A stretch of 64,000 nucleotides of DNA from Neptunicoccus cionae (GCF_002860325.1 NZ_PKOJ01000006.1:238496-302495), one strand, 5' to 3'; counted from the stretch's first letter, positions 10,043 to 19,826 are shown. Translations and numbers: made by a program. The notes: generated by a model not told the origin, from the sequence alone.

Positions 10043-11206
10043 ATGGCAAAATCCAATTTCTTTACAGTCGCACAGTTAAAGTCCCAGCCACCTGGCAAAC
10101 ATTGCGACGGAAAGGGGTTATGGTTGTTTAAGAGGAAAGACGGCGGGGCACAATGGACCTTCCGGTTTTCACTGTTCGGTCGGCAGCGCGAAATGGGGCT
10201 CGGCTCCTATCCTCTCCTGTCTCTCGCAGAAGCCCGGAAAGCGGCTCATGATGTGCGGCGGATTGTGGCGAACGGTGATGATCCAATCAAGATCAAGCGG
10301 CGGCAGAGAAACCATGCAAGCGCACAAGTAGGTCGGTTCCATGTTCTGGCCTATGCTGCATTTGAAGCCCATCGCTCCACGCTGAAGCATGAGGGGTCGG
10401 ACGGGATGTGGTTCAGCCCGATCAAGAACCATCTTCTGCCCCATCTGGGAATGATGCCGGTCGTCCGGATTGACCAGCATGACATCAAGCAAGCACTGTC
10501 CCGTGGCTGGGAGACGTCTCCTGTTACAGCAAAGAAGCCTCTTTCCCGCCTGAAGGTGACCCTGAGCTACGCCATCGCAGAAGGCTTTGAAGTGAACCTC
10601 GGCATCATTGACCAAGCACGCATCCTGCTTGGAGCACCAAGGCACACGGTTACCCATATCGCCGCGCTCGACTGGGCTGAGGCGCCTGCCTTTTACCAAT
10701 CCCTTGGAGAGCTCGCCCCCGCAGAACTTGCGCTTCGCATGCTGATGCTGACAGGAGTGCGCTCGGATGCGGCTAACAATATGCGGCTTGAGCAGATCAC
10801 GGAGGACATCTGGACGGTGCCTGTAGAGCATGTCAAAGGCCGCAAGGGCTTTACCAGACCTTTCAGGGTACCTCTGTCCAATGAGGCCCTGCGGGTGGTC
10901 GACCTCGCCCGAGCGATTGAGCGGAACGGCTATCTCTTCCCCAACAGCCGTGGCGGCCCCCTGAATAAGATTTCCATGCGCAACTACATGGTCGAGCGCG
11001 GCCTTGAAGCCCGCCCCCACGGGTTTCGCTCTACACTACGCACATGGCTGTCCGAACGCACAGAATGCGCCCGGGAGGTGGCTGAGGCTTGTCTAGGCCA
11101 CTTCGCGGTCAACGATGTGGAGGATGCGTATAACCGTGCGGACTACCCCGAACGGCGGAAGCCATACATGACGGATTGGGCGGGTTACTTTATTAGTGGG
11201 GACTGA
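10043..11206 (+). CDS. Tyrosine recombinase / integrase, P4-like
   Basis: A site-specific recombinase of 387 residues that integrates or excises a mobile element. The N-terminal arm-binding domain (about 1-90) holds the GGAQWTFRFSLFGRQREMGLG pattern typical of P4-type integrases, followed by a core-binding domain and the catalytic domain. There I see the Arg of LTGVRSDA, the HGFRST box, the LGH box and the tyrosine in AYNRADYPERR. A good GGAGG lies before the ATG. No intact tRNA gene lies beside it, so its attachment site is not evident; a protein-coding or intergenic site is possible. It marks the left edge of the accessory region. Confidence 0.92.
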   Translation: MAKSNFFTVAQLKSQPPGKHCDGKGLWLFKRKDGGAQWTFRFSLFGRQREMGLGSYPLLSLAEARKAAHDVRRIVANGDDPIKIKRRQRNHASAQVGRFHVLAYAAFEAHRSTLKHEGSDGMWFSPIKNHLLPHLGMMPVVRIDQHDIKQALSRGWETSPVTAKKPLSRLKVTLSYAIAEGFEVNLGIIDQARILLGAPRHTVTHIAALDWAEAPAFYQSLGELAPAELALRMLMLTGVRSDAANNMRLEQITEDIWTVPVEHVKGRKGFTRPFRVPLSNEALRVVDLARAIERNGYLFPNSRGGPLNKISMRNYMVERGLEARPHGFRSTLRTWLSERTECAREVAEACLGHFAVNDVEDAYNRADYPERRKPYMTDWAGYFISGD

Positions 11207-11562
11207 AGCTAAGCGTCAGTTCTCAGGAAATCCATATAAGCCTTCCTATCACTGGTATGTGTCGGCGGTGGACATTCACGTCTGACACCAGGCTCACATC
11301 ATTTCTAGGTGCAGAAATCCATTCGCTTCGCGGGCATCGAGAAAATTCTGACCTTAGCTTTAATGAACATGAACAGCCCGGAGCCGTCGGTCGTGGGCAC
11401 TTTGGGTTGCTGCAATGCGACCCGTCGAAGGAGGCATTCACTGCGCAAGCAACATCACAAGCTGCCTGAATTTACGCATCGCGGACTTTCTTAGCGGAGA
11501 CGTTGACGCTTTGCGCCGATTACTAGATGCTGGAACAAATCACGAACCAGAGGCCATCAAGC
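11207..11562. other. Intergenic stretch after the integrase
   Basis: No gene can be supported. Short open frames overlap each other on both strands and match no family I know. The sequence has the look of decayed coding DNA, as often found in Roseobacter islands. The last part carries the ribosome binding site of the DUF2235 gene. Confidence 0.4.
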
Positions 11563-12996
11563 ATGCCCAAGAACATCCTAATCTTTTCTGATGGGACCGG
11601 CCAAGTCGGTGGGCTACGGCCCGACCAGCGGCTCTCGAACATCTACAAAATGTATCGCGCGATGCGTCCAGGACCGTCCTCCCCGATCGATCCAAAGGAA
11701 CAGGTCTGTTTCTACGACGCAGGTCTCGGTGCCGGTGAGGTGGGAGGCCTCACGCTCCGGCGGATCAGGAACATCTTGTCAGCTGCGGTCGGCACCGGGA
11801 TCGATGAAAACGTCATCGATTGTTACGAGAAAATTATTGCCTACTATGAACCAGGTGATCGTATCCTCCTCTTCGGGTTTTCAAGAGGGGCATATACGGT
11901 TCGAGCCGTTGCTAATGTAATGAACCTTTGCGGCGTTCCGACAAAAATGCCGGACGGATCGTCGGTGCCGCGCTACGGTCCGCGACTTAGGAAAATCGCG
12001 AGTGACGCGGTAAACTTCGTCTACAATCATGGCAATGGCTATCCGCGCGGCCAGAATCCCTATTACGAAAATCGCGAGGAACTTGGCCGCCGGTTCCGGC
12101 AGAAGTACCGAAGCTTCGTGCCGGATGCGGATGAAGACGTTCAGGGCAACGTTCAGCCTACGTTCATCGGCGTTTTCGACACTGTCGCCGCGCTCGGTAA
12201 CGCTCAGGTAAGTTTACTTGCCAGCATTGTCGCATTAACGCTCTTTGTCGCCTTTAGTGCGTCGCTTTGGTTCTCCTGGCCATGGTTCGTCTGGCTTCCC
12301 CTTCTGAGCCTCCTTGGTCTCATCGGATTCTGGTACGGGAAGCTGAAGTGGTCGCAGTGGAAGTACTTCTCACCAGACGAGAAAAAGCCACTCAAACTGT
12401 CCCGTCTCTCAGACTGGCCGGCGATCTGGAAATACGGCCACTACGCCAAATGGAATCTGAAAAATTATGACCAGTGGCTAGATTCTGATGTCGGTCATGC
12501 TCGCCATGCGCTCGCGATAGACGAGCATCGCAAGAGCTTTCCCCGCGTGAAATGGGCGATGGCGGCTGAAGCGAAGAAGACCGAAGACCGTGATCCGCCG
12601 TGGTTGAAGCAAGTCTGGTTCGCCGGCTGCCACAGCGACGTTGGCGGCAGCTACCCAGAACCGGAGTCTCGCCTTAGCGACATCGCACTCAGTTGGATGC
12701 TAGAAGAGATGAAGGCATGTGTTCCAGGCGTTCGGATCAACAAGCACAAGCTGTACCTCATGCCGGATCCTACGGGTATGCAGCACGAGGAAGCCTTCAT
12801 GTTCGCTTTTGGTCCGGTCCAGAAGCGCTGGCCGGTAGTTCCGCGCGAAGTGAGCACTGCCTTTGCGCTACATCCATCAGTTATCGAGCGTCTTGAAACC
12901 GGGCTGGTTTCGCACGTTGGTGAGATGCGACCATACCGGCCCGAACAACTCCGTAACCATCCCGCAGCGAAGTCTTATTTCGATGATGGACAGTGA
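11563..12996 (+). CDS. DUF2235 (Tle1-like) alpha/beta hydrolase with membrane segments
   Basis: The protein begins PKNILIFSDGTGQ, the conserved start of DUF2235, and has the lipase elbow GFSRG, a catalytic Asp in GVFDTVAALG and a His in AGCHSDVGGSY. These form the Ser-Asp-His triad of the family, which includes type VI secretion phospholipase effectors of the Tle1 type and uncharacterised hydrolases. Two strongly hydrophobic stretches (about residues 210-250) lie between the Asp and the His, suggesting a membrane hairpin inside the domain. I place the start at the ATG at 11563, where AGAGG lies 9 nt upstream; an ATG at 11527 has no such site. No T6SS gene (VgrG, PAAR, immunity) is nearby, so an effector role is not supported. 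Confidence 0.85.
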   Translation: MPKNILIFSDGTGQVGGLRPDQRLSNIYKMYRAMRPGPSSPIDPKEQVCFYDAGLGAGEVGGLTLRRIRNILSAAVGTGIDENVIDCYEKIIAYYEPGDRILLFGFSRGAYTVRAVANVMNLCGVPTKMPDGSSVPRYGPRLRKIASDAVNFVYNHGNGYPRGQNPYYENREELGRRFRQKYRSFVPDADEDVQGNVQPTFIGVFDTVAALGNAQVSLLASIVALTLFVAFSASLWFSWPWFVWLPLLSLLGLIGFWYGKLKWSQWKYFSPDEKKPLKLSRLSDWPAIWKYGHYAKWNLKNYDQWLDSDVGHARHALAIDEHRKSFPRVKWAMAAEAKKTEDRDPPWLKQVWFAGCHSDVGGSYPEPESRLSDIALSWMLEEMKACVPGVRINKHKLYLMPDPTGMQHEEAFMFAFGPVQKRWPVVPREVSTAFALHPSVIERLETGLVSHVGEMRPYRPEQLRNHPAAKSYFDDGQ

Positions 12997-13200
12997 CCGA
13001 ATTCACTGTCCTATCATGGTAAATAGTTGGGCCACGGCTACTATCGTAACCGGTGTCAGCGACCCGAAGCCGACGTTCGATGATCCGTGTACGTGCCGCG
13101 GCGCGGCATGTGGAGCCGGACATCCGCGATGGGCGCTCGATCAGAATTTGGACCAAGGCCCCAGAGTGTGGAAAAGGCCGCCCTTTTTCGGTTCTCGGCG

Positions 13201-14106
13201 CTAAGCTTTCTCCCGAAACCAGTTCACCAGACGGGCAAGTGGCGTGTTTTCTTCCATGATCGGCCGATGCTGCAGGAAGTATGCCGTATCGTGCTTTGAA
13301 ACACTCCGCCCGGCGCGCATCAGGTGGCCCTCCGCCAGCAGCCGATCGACCAGGCCACGCCAGCCCAGAGCGAGGCCCTCGCCACTCAGAACGGCTTGGA
13401 TAAGGAAAGGATAGGCATCAAACTCGATAGGATTCCCGAACAGTACTGGTTTGCAGCCCGCTTCGGTGAACCAGTCTTTCCATGTCAGGAAACCGGAGCG
13501 CCCGACATCCAGATGTAGGAAGAGATCTGGAGGCACATCAGAGAGGTCGTCATTGCCCTGCACGTGTTGCGCGTAGAAGTCCGGAGTGCAGACCGGAAAA
13601 CACTCATCCGGGAACAGAGGTATCGCGGGTCGTTCTGGATGGGCCTCAGGCTGCCAGACTACGGCGGCGTCGATGCTTGAGAGGTCGATGTCTTCCAGTT
13701 GATCCGTGGTCACTACACTTACGCGTGCGCCCCGCATGGACGTCCGAAGATCGCTGAATCGCGGCATCAGCCACTGATCCGCAATCCCGAAACTGCACGC
13801 CAGAACGACCTCTTCGCGGTCGGTTGGAGCCGAAATGCTGTTCCATGTGTCGCGAACGTGACCAAATCCTAATGCTACCGCATCGGCCAGCCTCTGTGCA
13901 TTGCCGGTCGGCACGATCCGGTTGTTGTTGCGGATGAACAGAGGCTGGCCCAGACGCAGTTCCAACGTCGAGACATGGCGCGATACGCCCGGTTGGCTCA
14001 GGTTCAACTCCGCCGCTGCACCCGAAAAGCTGCGATGGCGCACGGCCGCTTCGAAAACCATCAAAGCGTTGAGTGATCCCGCTATCTGCCTATTCATCTT
14101 GTCCAT
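13201..14106 (-). CDS. LysR-family transcriptional regulator (GcvA-like)
   Basis: A 301-residue LysR regulator: winged helix-turn-helix at about residues 10-65 (SFSGAAAELNLSQPGVSRHV), linker helix, and a periplasmic-binding-like effector domain. The short spacing and sequence type resemble GcvA/AmpR-like members. It is divergent to the CoA-transferase gene at 14221, the usual arrangement of a LysR protein and its target, and a T-N11-A box overlaps its own start codon. The effector is unknown; a carboxylate or CoA ester linked to the neighbouring pathway is a guess. Confidence 0.9.
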   Translation of the reverse strand: MDKMNRQIAGSLNALMVFEAAVRHRSFSGAAAELNLSQPGVSRHVSTLELRLGQPLFIRNNNRIVPTGNAQRLADAVALGFGHVRDTWNSISAPTDREEVVLACSFGIADQWLMPRFSDLRTSMRGARVSVVTTDQLEDIDLSSIDAAVVWQPEAHPERPAIPLFPDECFPVCTPDFYAQHVQGNDDLSDVPPDLFLHLDVGRSGFLTWKDWFTEAGCKPVLFGNPIEFDAYPFLIQAVLSGEGLALGWRGLVDRLLAEGHLMRAGRSVSKHDTAYFLQHRPIMEENTPLARLVNWFREKA

Positions 14107-14119
14107 AAGTATTTGTTAT
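14105..14119. promoter_or_regulatory. LysR T-N11-A box between regulator and CoA-transferase gene
   Basis: ATAAGTATTTGTTAT is an inverted repeat (ATAA/TTAT) containing the T-N11-A core of LysR sites. It overlaps the start codon of the LysR gene and lies about 100 bp before the CoA-transferase start. Assignment is by pattern only. Confidence 0.45.
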
Positions 14120-14220
14120 GCAGGCACCAACTTTTTGTCCAGTGTTCAGACCGGTTGCGACGATATATCCAGATGGAAGTGAACGTATCCCGCGGCGGGA
14201 AAGGCATAAGGAACCGACCA

Positions 14221-16704
14221 ATGATGACCGATCGTCCTCTCTCCAACATCCGCGTTCTCGATTTCGGGCAGTATCTGGCGGGGCCCCTTGTCGGCATGAT
14301 GCTGGCCGACATGGGCGCCGAGGTCATCCGCATCGATCCGCCCGGCGGTCCGCGCTTCAAGTCCCCGGCAAGCGATATGCTGGCGCGCGGCAAGTCCTCT
14401 CTTGTGCTGGACCTGAAGAATGCGGACGACCGGGCCGTCGCACTCGATCTCGCGGCACGCTCTGACGTTGTGATCGAGAACTTCCGCCCCGGCGTCATGA
14501 AGCGGCTGGGCCTTGGGCCGGACGACCTTCGGGAGGTCAATTCCGGGATTATCAGCCTCTCGATGCCCGGCTTTGCGTCGACCGATCCCGAGCTTGCCGG
14601 ACTGGCTGCCTGGGAGGCGGTGATCGCGGCGCGGACCGGGCAGTTCACCGACATGGGGCTCAACCGACGACTCATGGGTATCAACCCGAGCTTCACGCCG
14701 CTTGCCCTCGCCTCCGCCTATGGCGGGGCTTTCGGTGCGATGTCCGTGCTCTTCGCGCTCGCGGCGCGGGACCGCAAAGGCGGCGACCATATCGAGGTTC
14801 CCTTGGCCTCGGCGCTTCTGGAAGGGCTGGTCTACAATTGCGAGCAGATCGAGGATTATCCAGCACGCTACAAGTCCCCGCGCGAGGTCGAACTTGACCG
14901 CCGCACCGCCAATGGACTACCGATGAACCTGCGCTTCGAGGAACTGTCGGAGTTCCTCGATCCCTTCTACCGCACCTATACCTGTGCCGATGGCCGTGGC
15001 TTCTATGTCGTCGCCTGCTCCATCGCGGGACATCCACAGCGGGCCTTGCGGACGCTCGGACTGAGCGATCTGGCCAACGAACTGCCAGACTTCTCCGCCT
15101 ATATCGACTGCAAGGACTGGCCCGCCGCTTGGAGCGCCCGGAATTATCCGGTCGGCGCGAAAGACCGCGCCCGGATCTCATCGGCGATGAAGGCGGCATT
15201 TCTTACCCGTCCTTCGCATGAATGGGAGGCGCTGTTCGGTGCGGCCAAGGCGCCCGGCACCGCACAGCGATTCACGCAGGAATGGCTCGCCGATCCCCAT
15301 GCTCTGGCATCGGGCCTCGTGCTGGTTGTTGACGATCCGCGTTATGGAAAGATGCGACAAATGGGCAATGTCGCCTGGATCGCCGATGACGCGCTGGCGG
15401 CAGCCAAACAGCCGGGTCCGACGCTCGACAACGCGCGTGACCGGCTCGGCACGATCCTTTCCGAACGTGTCCGACCTGCGCCCGTGAGAACAGGCAAAGG
15501 CGGTTGGCTCGAAGGGCTCAAGGTTCTCGATCTGACAAATGTCATCGCCGGACCGACAATCGGTTCCACACTTGCGCGCTTTGGCGCCGAGGTGACGCTG
15601 GTCCAGCCGGTCGAGCCCTCGGTCGATCCGTGGAACGCGGTGGTCTTTGGTCTGCATGCGCAGCGCGGAAAAAAGAGCATACTGCTGAACCTCAAGACCC
15701 CGGAAGGCAAGGATGCGCTGACCAAGCTTATTGCCGAAGCCGACGTGATCACGATGAACGGCACAGATGAACAACGCGACAAGCTGGGCCTCTCGCCCGA
15801 TCGGCTGGAAAAGATGAACCCGCGGCTGATCCTTGTCCAGCTCGATGCCTTTGGCGGGCCGTTGCGGGGACCGAAGTCCGACCATCTTGGCTATGATGAC
15901 CTTGCACAGGCGGCAACCGGCGTGATGGTTCGCTTTGGTGGCGGTATGGCAACACCCGAGGAGCACGCCCATTTCGGCACCATCGATGTGCTGACCGGCT
16001 TCTGCGCCTGTATTTCGCTCGCAGCCGCTCTGGAGCGGCAAAACCGCACCGGGAAAGGCGGAATCGCGCGCGCTGCGCTCGCGGCCGCAGGAAACCTGAT
16101 TCAGGCGCAATTCATGTATGACTTTGAGGGGCGTGGGCCTTTCGACGAGCCCTCTGGTCGCGAGACGCGGGGATGGACGCCGTTTTACCACTGCTATGAA
16201 GCGGCTGATGGCTGGATGTTCTTCGCCGCCCCCGAAGAGCAGCGCGAGGCCCTGCGCGCGGTCCCAGATCTTGCCGATCTTGCCGATCAGCCCGAAATAA
16301 CCTTGTCTGCCATGCTGGCCGAACGTTTCGCTACGCGCCCCTTCGCCCACTGGGCAGCGGCCTTTGCGGGCACATCATCCACGGTGGTCCTGCTCGGCTC
16401 GCTCCACGCAACCCGCGATACAGCGATACAAAGGGAAAGTGACGGGGCCATCGACCTGACACAGGCGACCTTCCGGGTCATCCGCCACAACCGCCACCCG
16501 ATGGGTCGCTGGGCTGATCTTGTTGCACCCAACGCGGTGCGACCGGAGCGCGGGCGCATCACTATACCCGGACCGATGCCAGAATACGGCACACATACCC
16601 GCGAGGTCCTTGGAAGGCTCGGATACCATCCGGAAACTATTGACGCGATGATCGGGGCAGGCGCTGCCAGCGAAAGCTGGTCGGGAAATTACCTGCCAGA
16701 ATGA
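14221..16704 (+). CDS. CoA-transferase with two fused CaiB/BaiF domains
   Basis: Class III CoA-transferases move CoA between a donor thioester and a carboxylate. Here two CaiB/BaiF units are joined in 827 residues, each opening with the family pattern (RVLDFGQYLAGPLVGMMLAD at the N-terminus, KVLDLTNVIAGPTIGSTLAR near residue 425). The second unit has an Asp in GTIDVLTGF where the catalytic Asp is expected. The first unit reads TPLALASAYGG there and lacks the Asp, so only one active site per chain is likely. The start at 14221 follows AAGGA at 8 nt and gives the usual N-terminus; an upstream in-frame ATG at 14113 lies in the promoter. It is divergent to a LysR gene and separate from the operon at 18358. 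Confidence 0.88.
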   Translation: MMTDRPLSNIRVLDFGQYLAGPLVGMMLADMGAEVIRIDPPGGPRFKSPASDMLARGKSSLVLDLKNADDRAVALDLAARSDVVIENFRPGVMKRLGLGPDDLREVNSGIISLSMPGFASTDPELAGLAAWEAVIAARTGQFTDMGLNRRLMGINPSFTPLALASAYGGAFGAMSVLFALAARDRKGGDHIEVPLASALLEGLVYNCEQIEDYPARYKSPREVELDRRTANGLPMNLRFEELSEFLDPFYRTYTCADGRGFYVVACSIAGHPQRALRTLGLSDLANELPDFSAYIDCKDWPAAWSARNYPVGAKDRARISSAMKAAFLTRPSHEWEALFGAAKAPGTAQRFTQEWLADPHALASGLVLVVDDPRYGKMRQMGNVAWIADDALAAAKQPGPTLDNARDRLGTILSERVRPAPVRTGKGGWLEGLKVLDLTNVIAGPTIGSTLARFGAEVTLVQPVEPSVDPWNAVVFGLHAQRGKKSILLNLKTPEGKDALTKLIAEADVITMNGTDEQRDKLGLSPDRLEKMNPRLILVQLDAFGGPLRGPKSDHLGYDDLAQAATGVMVRFGGGMATPEEHAHFGTIDVLTGFCACISLAAALERQNRTGKGGIARAALAAAGNLIQAQFMYDFEGRGPFDEPSGRETRGWTPFYHCYEAADGWMFFAAPEEQREALRAVPDLADLADQPEITLSAMLAERFATRPFAHWAAAFAGTSSTVVLLGSLHATRDTAIQRESDGAIDLTQATFRVIRHNRHPMGRWADLVAPNAVRPERGRITIPGPMPEYGTHTREVLGRLGYHPETIDAMIGAGAASESWSGNYLPE

Positions 16705-17298
16705 AGTGCCTCCAAAAGGGATGGAAATGCATGTCCGGAGGACGATGTATGAAACGTCGATGTCGGGACGTCACTTCATAAGCCAACGATATCTCTTCAG
16801 GAGTCACGCCCTTTCGTTCACTTTGCAGAAATTGACACCTGAACGCTCGAAGTCGCTACTCGCCCGCGCAGCATGCCTGCCGGTGCCAATAGAAACCGAA
16901 AGTCAGCTTCCGACGGTCCTGCATGTTGTCTCTGCGATTGCAGCGAATGTCGGCATTCCGCCCTTCAAGACTGGCTTCTGCGCCGCAACAATCCAACATC
17001 AAGGGCGGAAAGCGGAAGTTCGCTGCAAACGCGAACGCGACGCTATCCTAGTTTCGAAGCGGGCATTCAAGGCATGCTATCCCATTCCGACCAACAATGT
17101 TCGGCTCTGAATGCTCAAAGCAGCCAAGCGCTGAGTTTGACAATGCCGGTGCAACCTCGCGCTCCTTCAACTCGACTTCCACGGAGAGCTTCTTGGCGCA
17201 GCTCTAAAGCGGGAGAAGTCACCTACGATATAGATAATCGCATCCAACCTCGGGTCGGTTCAGCCTTTGGCTGCTCTGTTAACTACTCGAACTGTCGA
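16705..17298. other. Intergenic stretch, probably decayed sequence
   Basis: About 600 bp without a supported gene between the fused CoA-transferase gene and the end of the second LysR gene. Overlapping short frames on both strands match nothing I recognise and have no ribosome binding sites. Phrases such as the one around 16945-17030 resemble decayed remnants that are frequent between genes in Roseobacter genomes. Confidence 0.4.
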
Positions 17299-18240
17299 TC
17301 AGCGAACGCTAGTGGCCGGAGACGCTCCTGCCCATCTGGATTTGGAAAGCAGCGCAAGTGCCACATCGCGCGTCAGGTCAAACACGACTTTGCGGGCCTT
17401 GTTGGGAGGAAGTCGTTTAGACGAAGCCAGACACACGGTTCGTTGAATAGGCGGATTGACAATTTCTGCGGCACGGATCGATCCACCGATCACCTCATGC
17501 GCAATTGCCGCCTTGGATACTATCGAATAGCACGAACCTTCCGAGGCAAGTCTCACCAGAACCGACGGTGCGTCTGCCTCAAACTGAAAGTTCAGAGTGA
17601 TGCCGGCATCGCTCGACCATCGTTCCAAGACCAGCCGCAGCCCGTGTGGCGGTCGCGTGCCGACCAAAGGCACGTTGGCAAGCTGTTGAGCGTCAACCGT
17701 GTCGCCTTGAACAAAGGGCGCGTCTGCAGCGCCAATGAGGTACAGTTGCTCGGTCAAAAGGGCTTCCGATGTATGATCATCTGACTCTTGAACGTTGAAG
17801 AGCACCGCGATATCCGCACGCCCCTCACGTAGGTGCTCTGCCAGATCGCCGCTCATGAGCTCGAATATCTGGAGCCTTACACCCGGATATTTCTCCGCCA
17901 CGGCGAGCATCAGCGGAGGCGCCAGCACCGGGCAGACCGACCCGGGCAAACCCAGCCGGATCTCGCCGTGAATTTCGTCGGCACCTCGGTGGTATCGTCG
18001 CTCTACCTGCTCGACAAGCGTCAAAATCTCGCGCGCCTGGGCGCTGAAATCGCGACCGTCGTCCGTTGCCGAAACACCATGCGCGCTGCGAACCAGCAGC
18101 CGCGTTCCAAGCGCGTCTTCCAGCTTTCTCACATGCTGGCTGAGCGCAGGTTGCGCAATATTCAGTGATTTTGCCGCCTTTGAAAAGCTTCCCAGGTCCA
18201 GAACGCGCAGGAAGCTGCGGATATGTTTGTTCTCTATCAC
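17299..18240 (-). CDS. LysR-family transcriptional regulator, divergent to tctC
   Basis: The winged helix-turn-helix (SFSKAAKSLNIAQPALSQHV) follows a short leader, and a substrate-binding-like domain fills the rest. I use the GTG at 18240, which gives MIENKHIRSFLRVLDLGSFS and a family-normal length of 313 residues and leaves the AT-rich inverted repeat at 18247-18266 outside the gene. A GTG at 18294 has a better AAGGA site and would add 18 residues, so it remains possible. The regulator is divergent to the tctCBA-CoA-transferase-lyase unit and probably senses its substrate or a CoA derivative of it. Confidence 0.88.
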   Translation of the reverse strand: MIENKHIRSFLRVLDLGSFSKAAKSLNIAQPALSQHVRKLEDALGTRLLVRSAHGVSATDDGRDFSAQAREILTLVEQVERRYHRGADEIHGEIRLGLPGSVCPVLAPPLMLAVAEKYPGVRLQIFELMSGDLAEHLREGRADIAVLFNVQESDDHTSEALLTEQLYLIGAADAPFVQGDTVDAQQLANVPLVGTRPPHGLRLVLERWSSDAGITLNFQFEADAPSVLVRLASEGSCYSIVSKAAIAHEVIGGSIRAAEIVNPPIQRTVCLASSKRLPPNKARKVVFDLTRDVALALLSKSRWAGASPATSVR

Positions 18241-18246
18241 AGAGGT

Positions 18247-18266
18247 ATAATAATTTGTAATATTAT
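18247..18266. promoter_or_regulatory. AT-rich inverted repeat, candidate LysR operator for the tct unit
   Basis: ATAATA and TATTAT form perfect 6-bp arms around an 8-bp centre, in an AT-rich island in an otherwise GC-rich region, between the LysR gene and tctC. Position and symmetry fit the activator site of a LysR protein, but the spacing is not the classic T-N11-A. Confidence 0.4.
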
Positions 18267-18357
18267 AAAGATCAACATTGTATTTCCGTATCACAGCATC
18301 AGTCCTTTATGGTGTGTGAAAGGCACGTACTTTGCGTGCGGTTTGGGAGGAGCCAAC

Positions 18358-19296
18358 ATGAAACATTCACAGACACTCGCGCTGGTGGCAGCCGCTATGA
18401 CGTTTGCCGCACCGGCTCGGGCCGATTTTCCGCAAAAGCCGATCAACCTCGTGGTTGGTTTTCGCGCGGGCGGTGGCAGTGACACCGCAGCACGAATTCT
18501 TGCGGCCGAAATGGAATCAGCGCTGGGGCAGAAGATCATCGTCGAGAACCGCGGGGGCGCGGGTGCTGCAGTCGCGACAGAATACGTTCGCGCGCAAGAC
18601 CCTGACGGTTATTCGATCGGGTTTGCAGTTGCGACGACTTTTTCATTTACACCGCTCACCGGAAGCGTGGCCTATACGGCGGACGACGTGACCTTTATCG
18701 CCACTACGCATGGCTATCGGACCGTGATGGCCGCACCGCTGGAAGCCCCTTTTGATGACTGGGCTGGTATGCTTGAAACCGCCAAAGAGCGCGGCTGGAT
18801 CAATTATGCATCGATCATCCCGCTGGACCGCGCAATCATGCAATATGTCGGCAAAAAGGAAGACATCGCCGTCAATATAGTCCCGACCCGAGGCGGCGCC
18901 GGCGCGCGGCAGGCGGTGCTTGGCGGTCACGTGGATCTGGCGTTTTCGGGCTCGAACGCGCTGCCGATGATGGAAGACGGCGCGCTGAAGATCGTCGCCG
19001 CACTGAACCCCGAAGGCATCGAGGAACATCCCGCCATTCCGACGCTGGACGCGCTTGGCTATGGCGTCAGCGCTGTTGAGGCCGCCGTGTTCTTCGGGCC
19101 CGACGACATGGATGCCGAAGCTGTGGATAAGCTTGAATCCGCGCTGGCGGCAGCCGTGCAATCCGACACATTCAAGGATTTTGTGAACAACAAATTCCGC
19201 GGTTTTGAGACCTTCAAGACCGGGGTCGAAACCGCCAAGGGCATCGCTTCAGACGCCGTTGCATATCGCGATTTGCTCGAATTTATTTCGGAGTAG
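18358..19296 (+). CDS. tctC: TctC/Bug-type solute-binding protein
   Basis: Periplasmic receptor of a tripartite tricarboxylate transporter. A signal peptide ends at ARA before DFPQKPINLVVGF, the usual start of mature Bug proteins, and GGGSDTAAR forms the ligand-binding loop. Bug/TctC proteins bind carboxylates and related small molecules; the ligand is not evident. The ATG at 18358 follows GGGAGGAG. It is the first gene of a tight unit: tctB starts 6 bp after its stop. Confidence 0.92.
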   Translation: MKHSQTLALVAAAMTFAAPARADFPQKPINLVVGFRAGGGSDTAARILAAEMESALGQKIIVENRGGAGAAVATEYVRAQDPDGYSIGFAVATTFSFTPLTGSVAYTADDVTFIATTHGYRTVMAAPLEAPFDDWAGMLETAKERGWINYASIIPLDRAIMQYVGKKEDIAVNIVPTRGGAGARQAVLGGHVDLAFSGSNALPMMEDGALKIVAALNPEGIEEHPAIPTLDALGYGVSAVEAAVFFGPDDMDAEAVDKLESALAAAVQSDTFKDFVNNKFRGFETFKTGVETAKGIASDAVAYRDLLEFISE

Positions 19297-19302
19297 GGTG
19301 CG

Positions 19303-19815
19303 ATGTCGTTTCCCCCTCAAAGACCCGGCGACCCCACGCCGCCGGGTCTTGCGACAGACCTGCTCCTCGGGATCGTAATCGTCCTGTTTAGCCTTCTACT
19401 ACTCTTCTGGATCATCCCGACCCAGGTGAATGACGCGGGTGCCTTCGGACTGCCGCCCAGCCTTGCGCCCCGCGCGCTGGCTTGGCTTATGGCCGCACTT
19501 GGCACCGTGCTAATTGCAGGGAACCTGCGCCTTGGGGGCGAAGACCCGTTGGCCGGGAAACTGACGTGGCAGGATGCCGGGCACCTTGCACTTTGCATCC
19601 TTGCGGTGGCGCTCATGTTGATCGTGATGCGCCTGGTCGGAGACGCAATCGGAAGGCCATACTCGGGGTTCTGGATTGCCGCACCCTTGGGATTGATCGC
19701 ATTCACGCTGATCCACACCCGTGCCCCGCTGTGGGCATATGCATTCAACGCATTGGCCGCGCCCGCCGTAATCTATGCCGGGTTCTGGTGGGGCCTGGAA
19801 CTGCCTTTGCCCTGA
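19303..19815 (+). CDS. tctB: TctB-type small membrane subunit
   Basis: A 170-residue protein with four hydrophobic segments (about 20-40, 50-70, 90-115, 125-165), matching the small TctB subunit of tripartite tricarboxylate transporters. TctB sequences are poorly conserved, so identification rests on topology, size and its place between tctC and tctA. Confidence 0.85.
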   Translation: MSFPPQRPGDPTPPGLATDLLLGIVIVLFSLLLLFWIIPTQVNDAGAFGLPPSLAPRALAWLMAALGTVLIAGNLRLGGEDPLAGKLTWQDAGHLALCILAVALMLIVMRLVGDAIGRPYSGFWIAAPLGLIAFTLIHTRAPLWAYAFNALAAPAVIYAGFWWGLELPLP

Positions 19816-19826
19816 CAGGAAATCAC

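Noticed and set aside
15178..16350. Open frame of 390 codons opposite the fused CoA-transferase gene
   Set aside because: Antisense shadow of a gene with clear motifs; no independent evidence.
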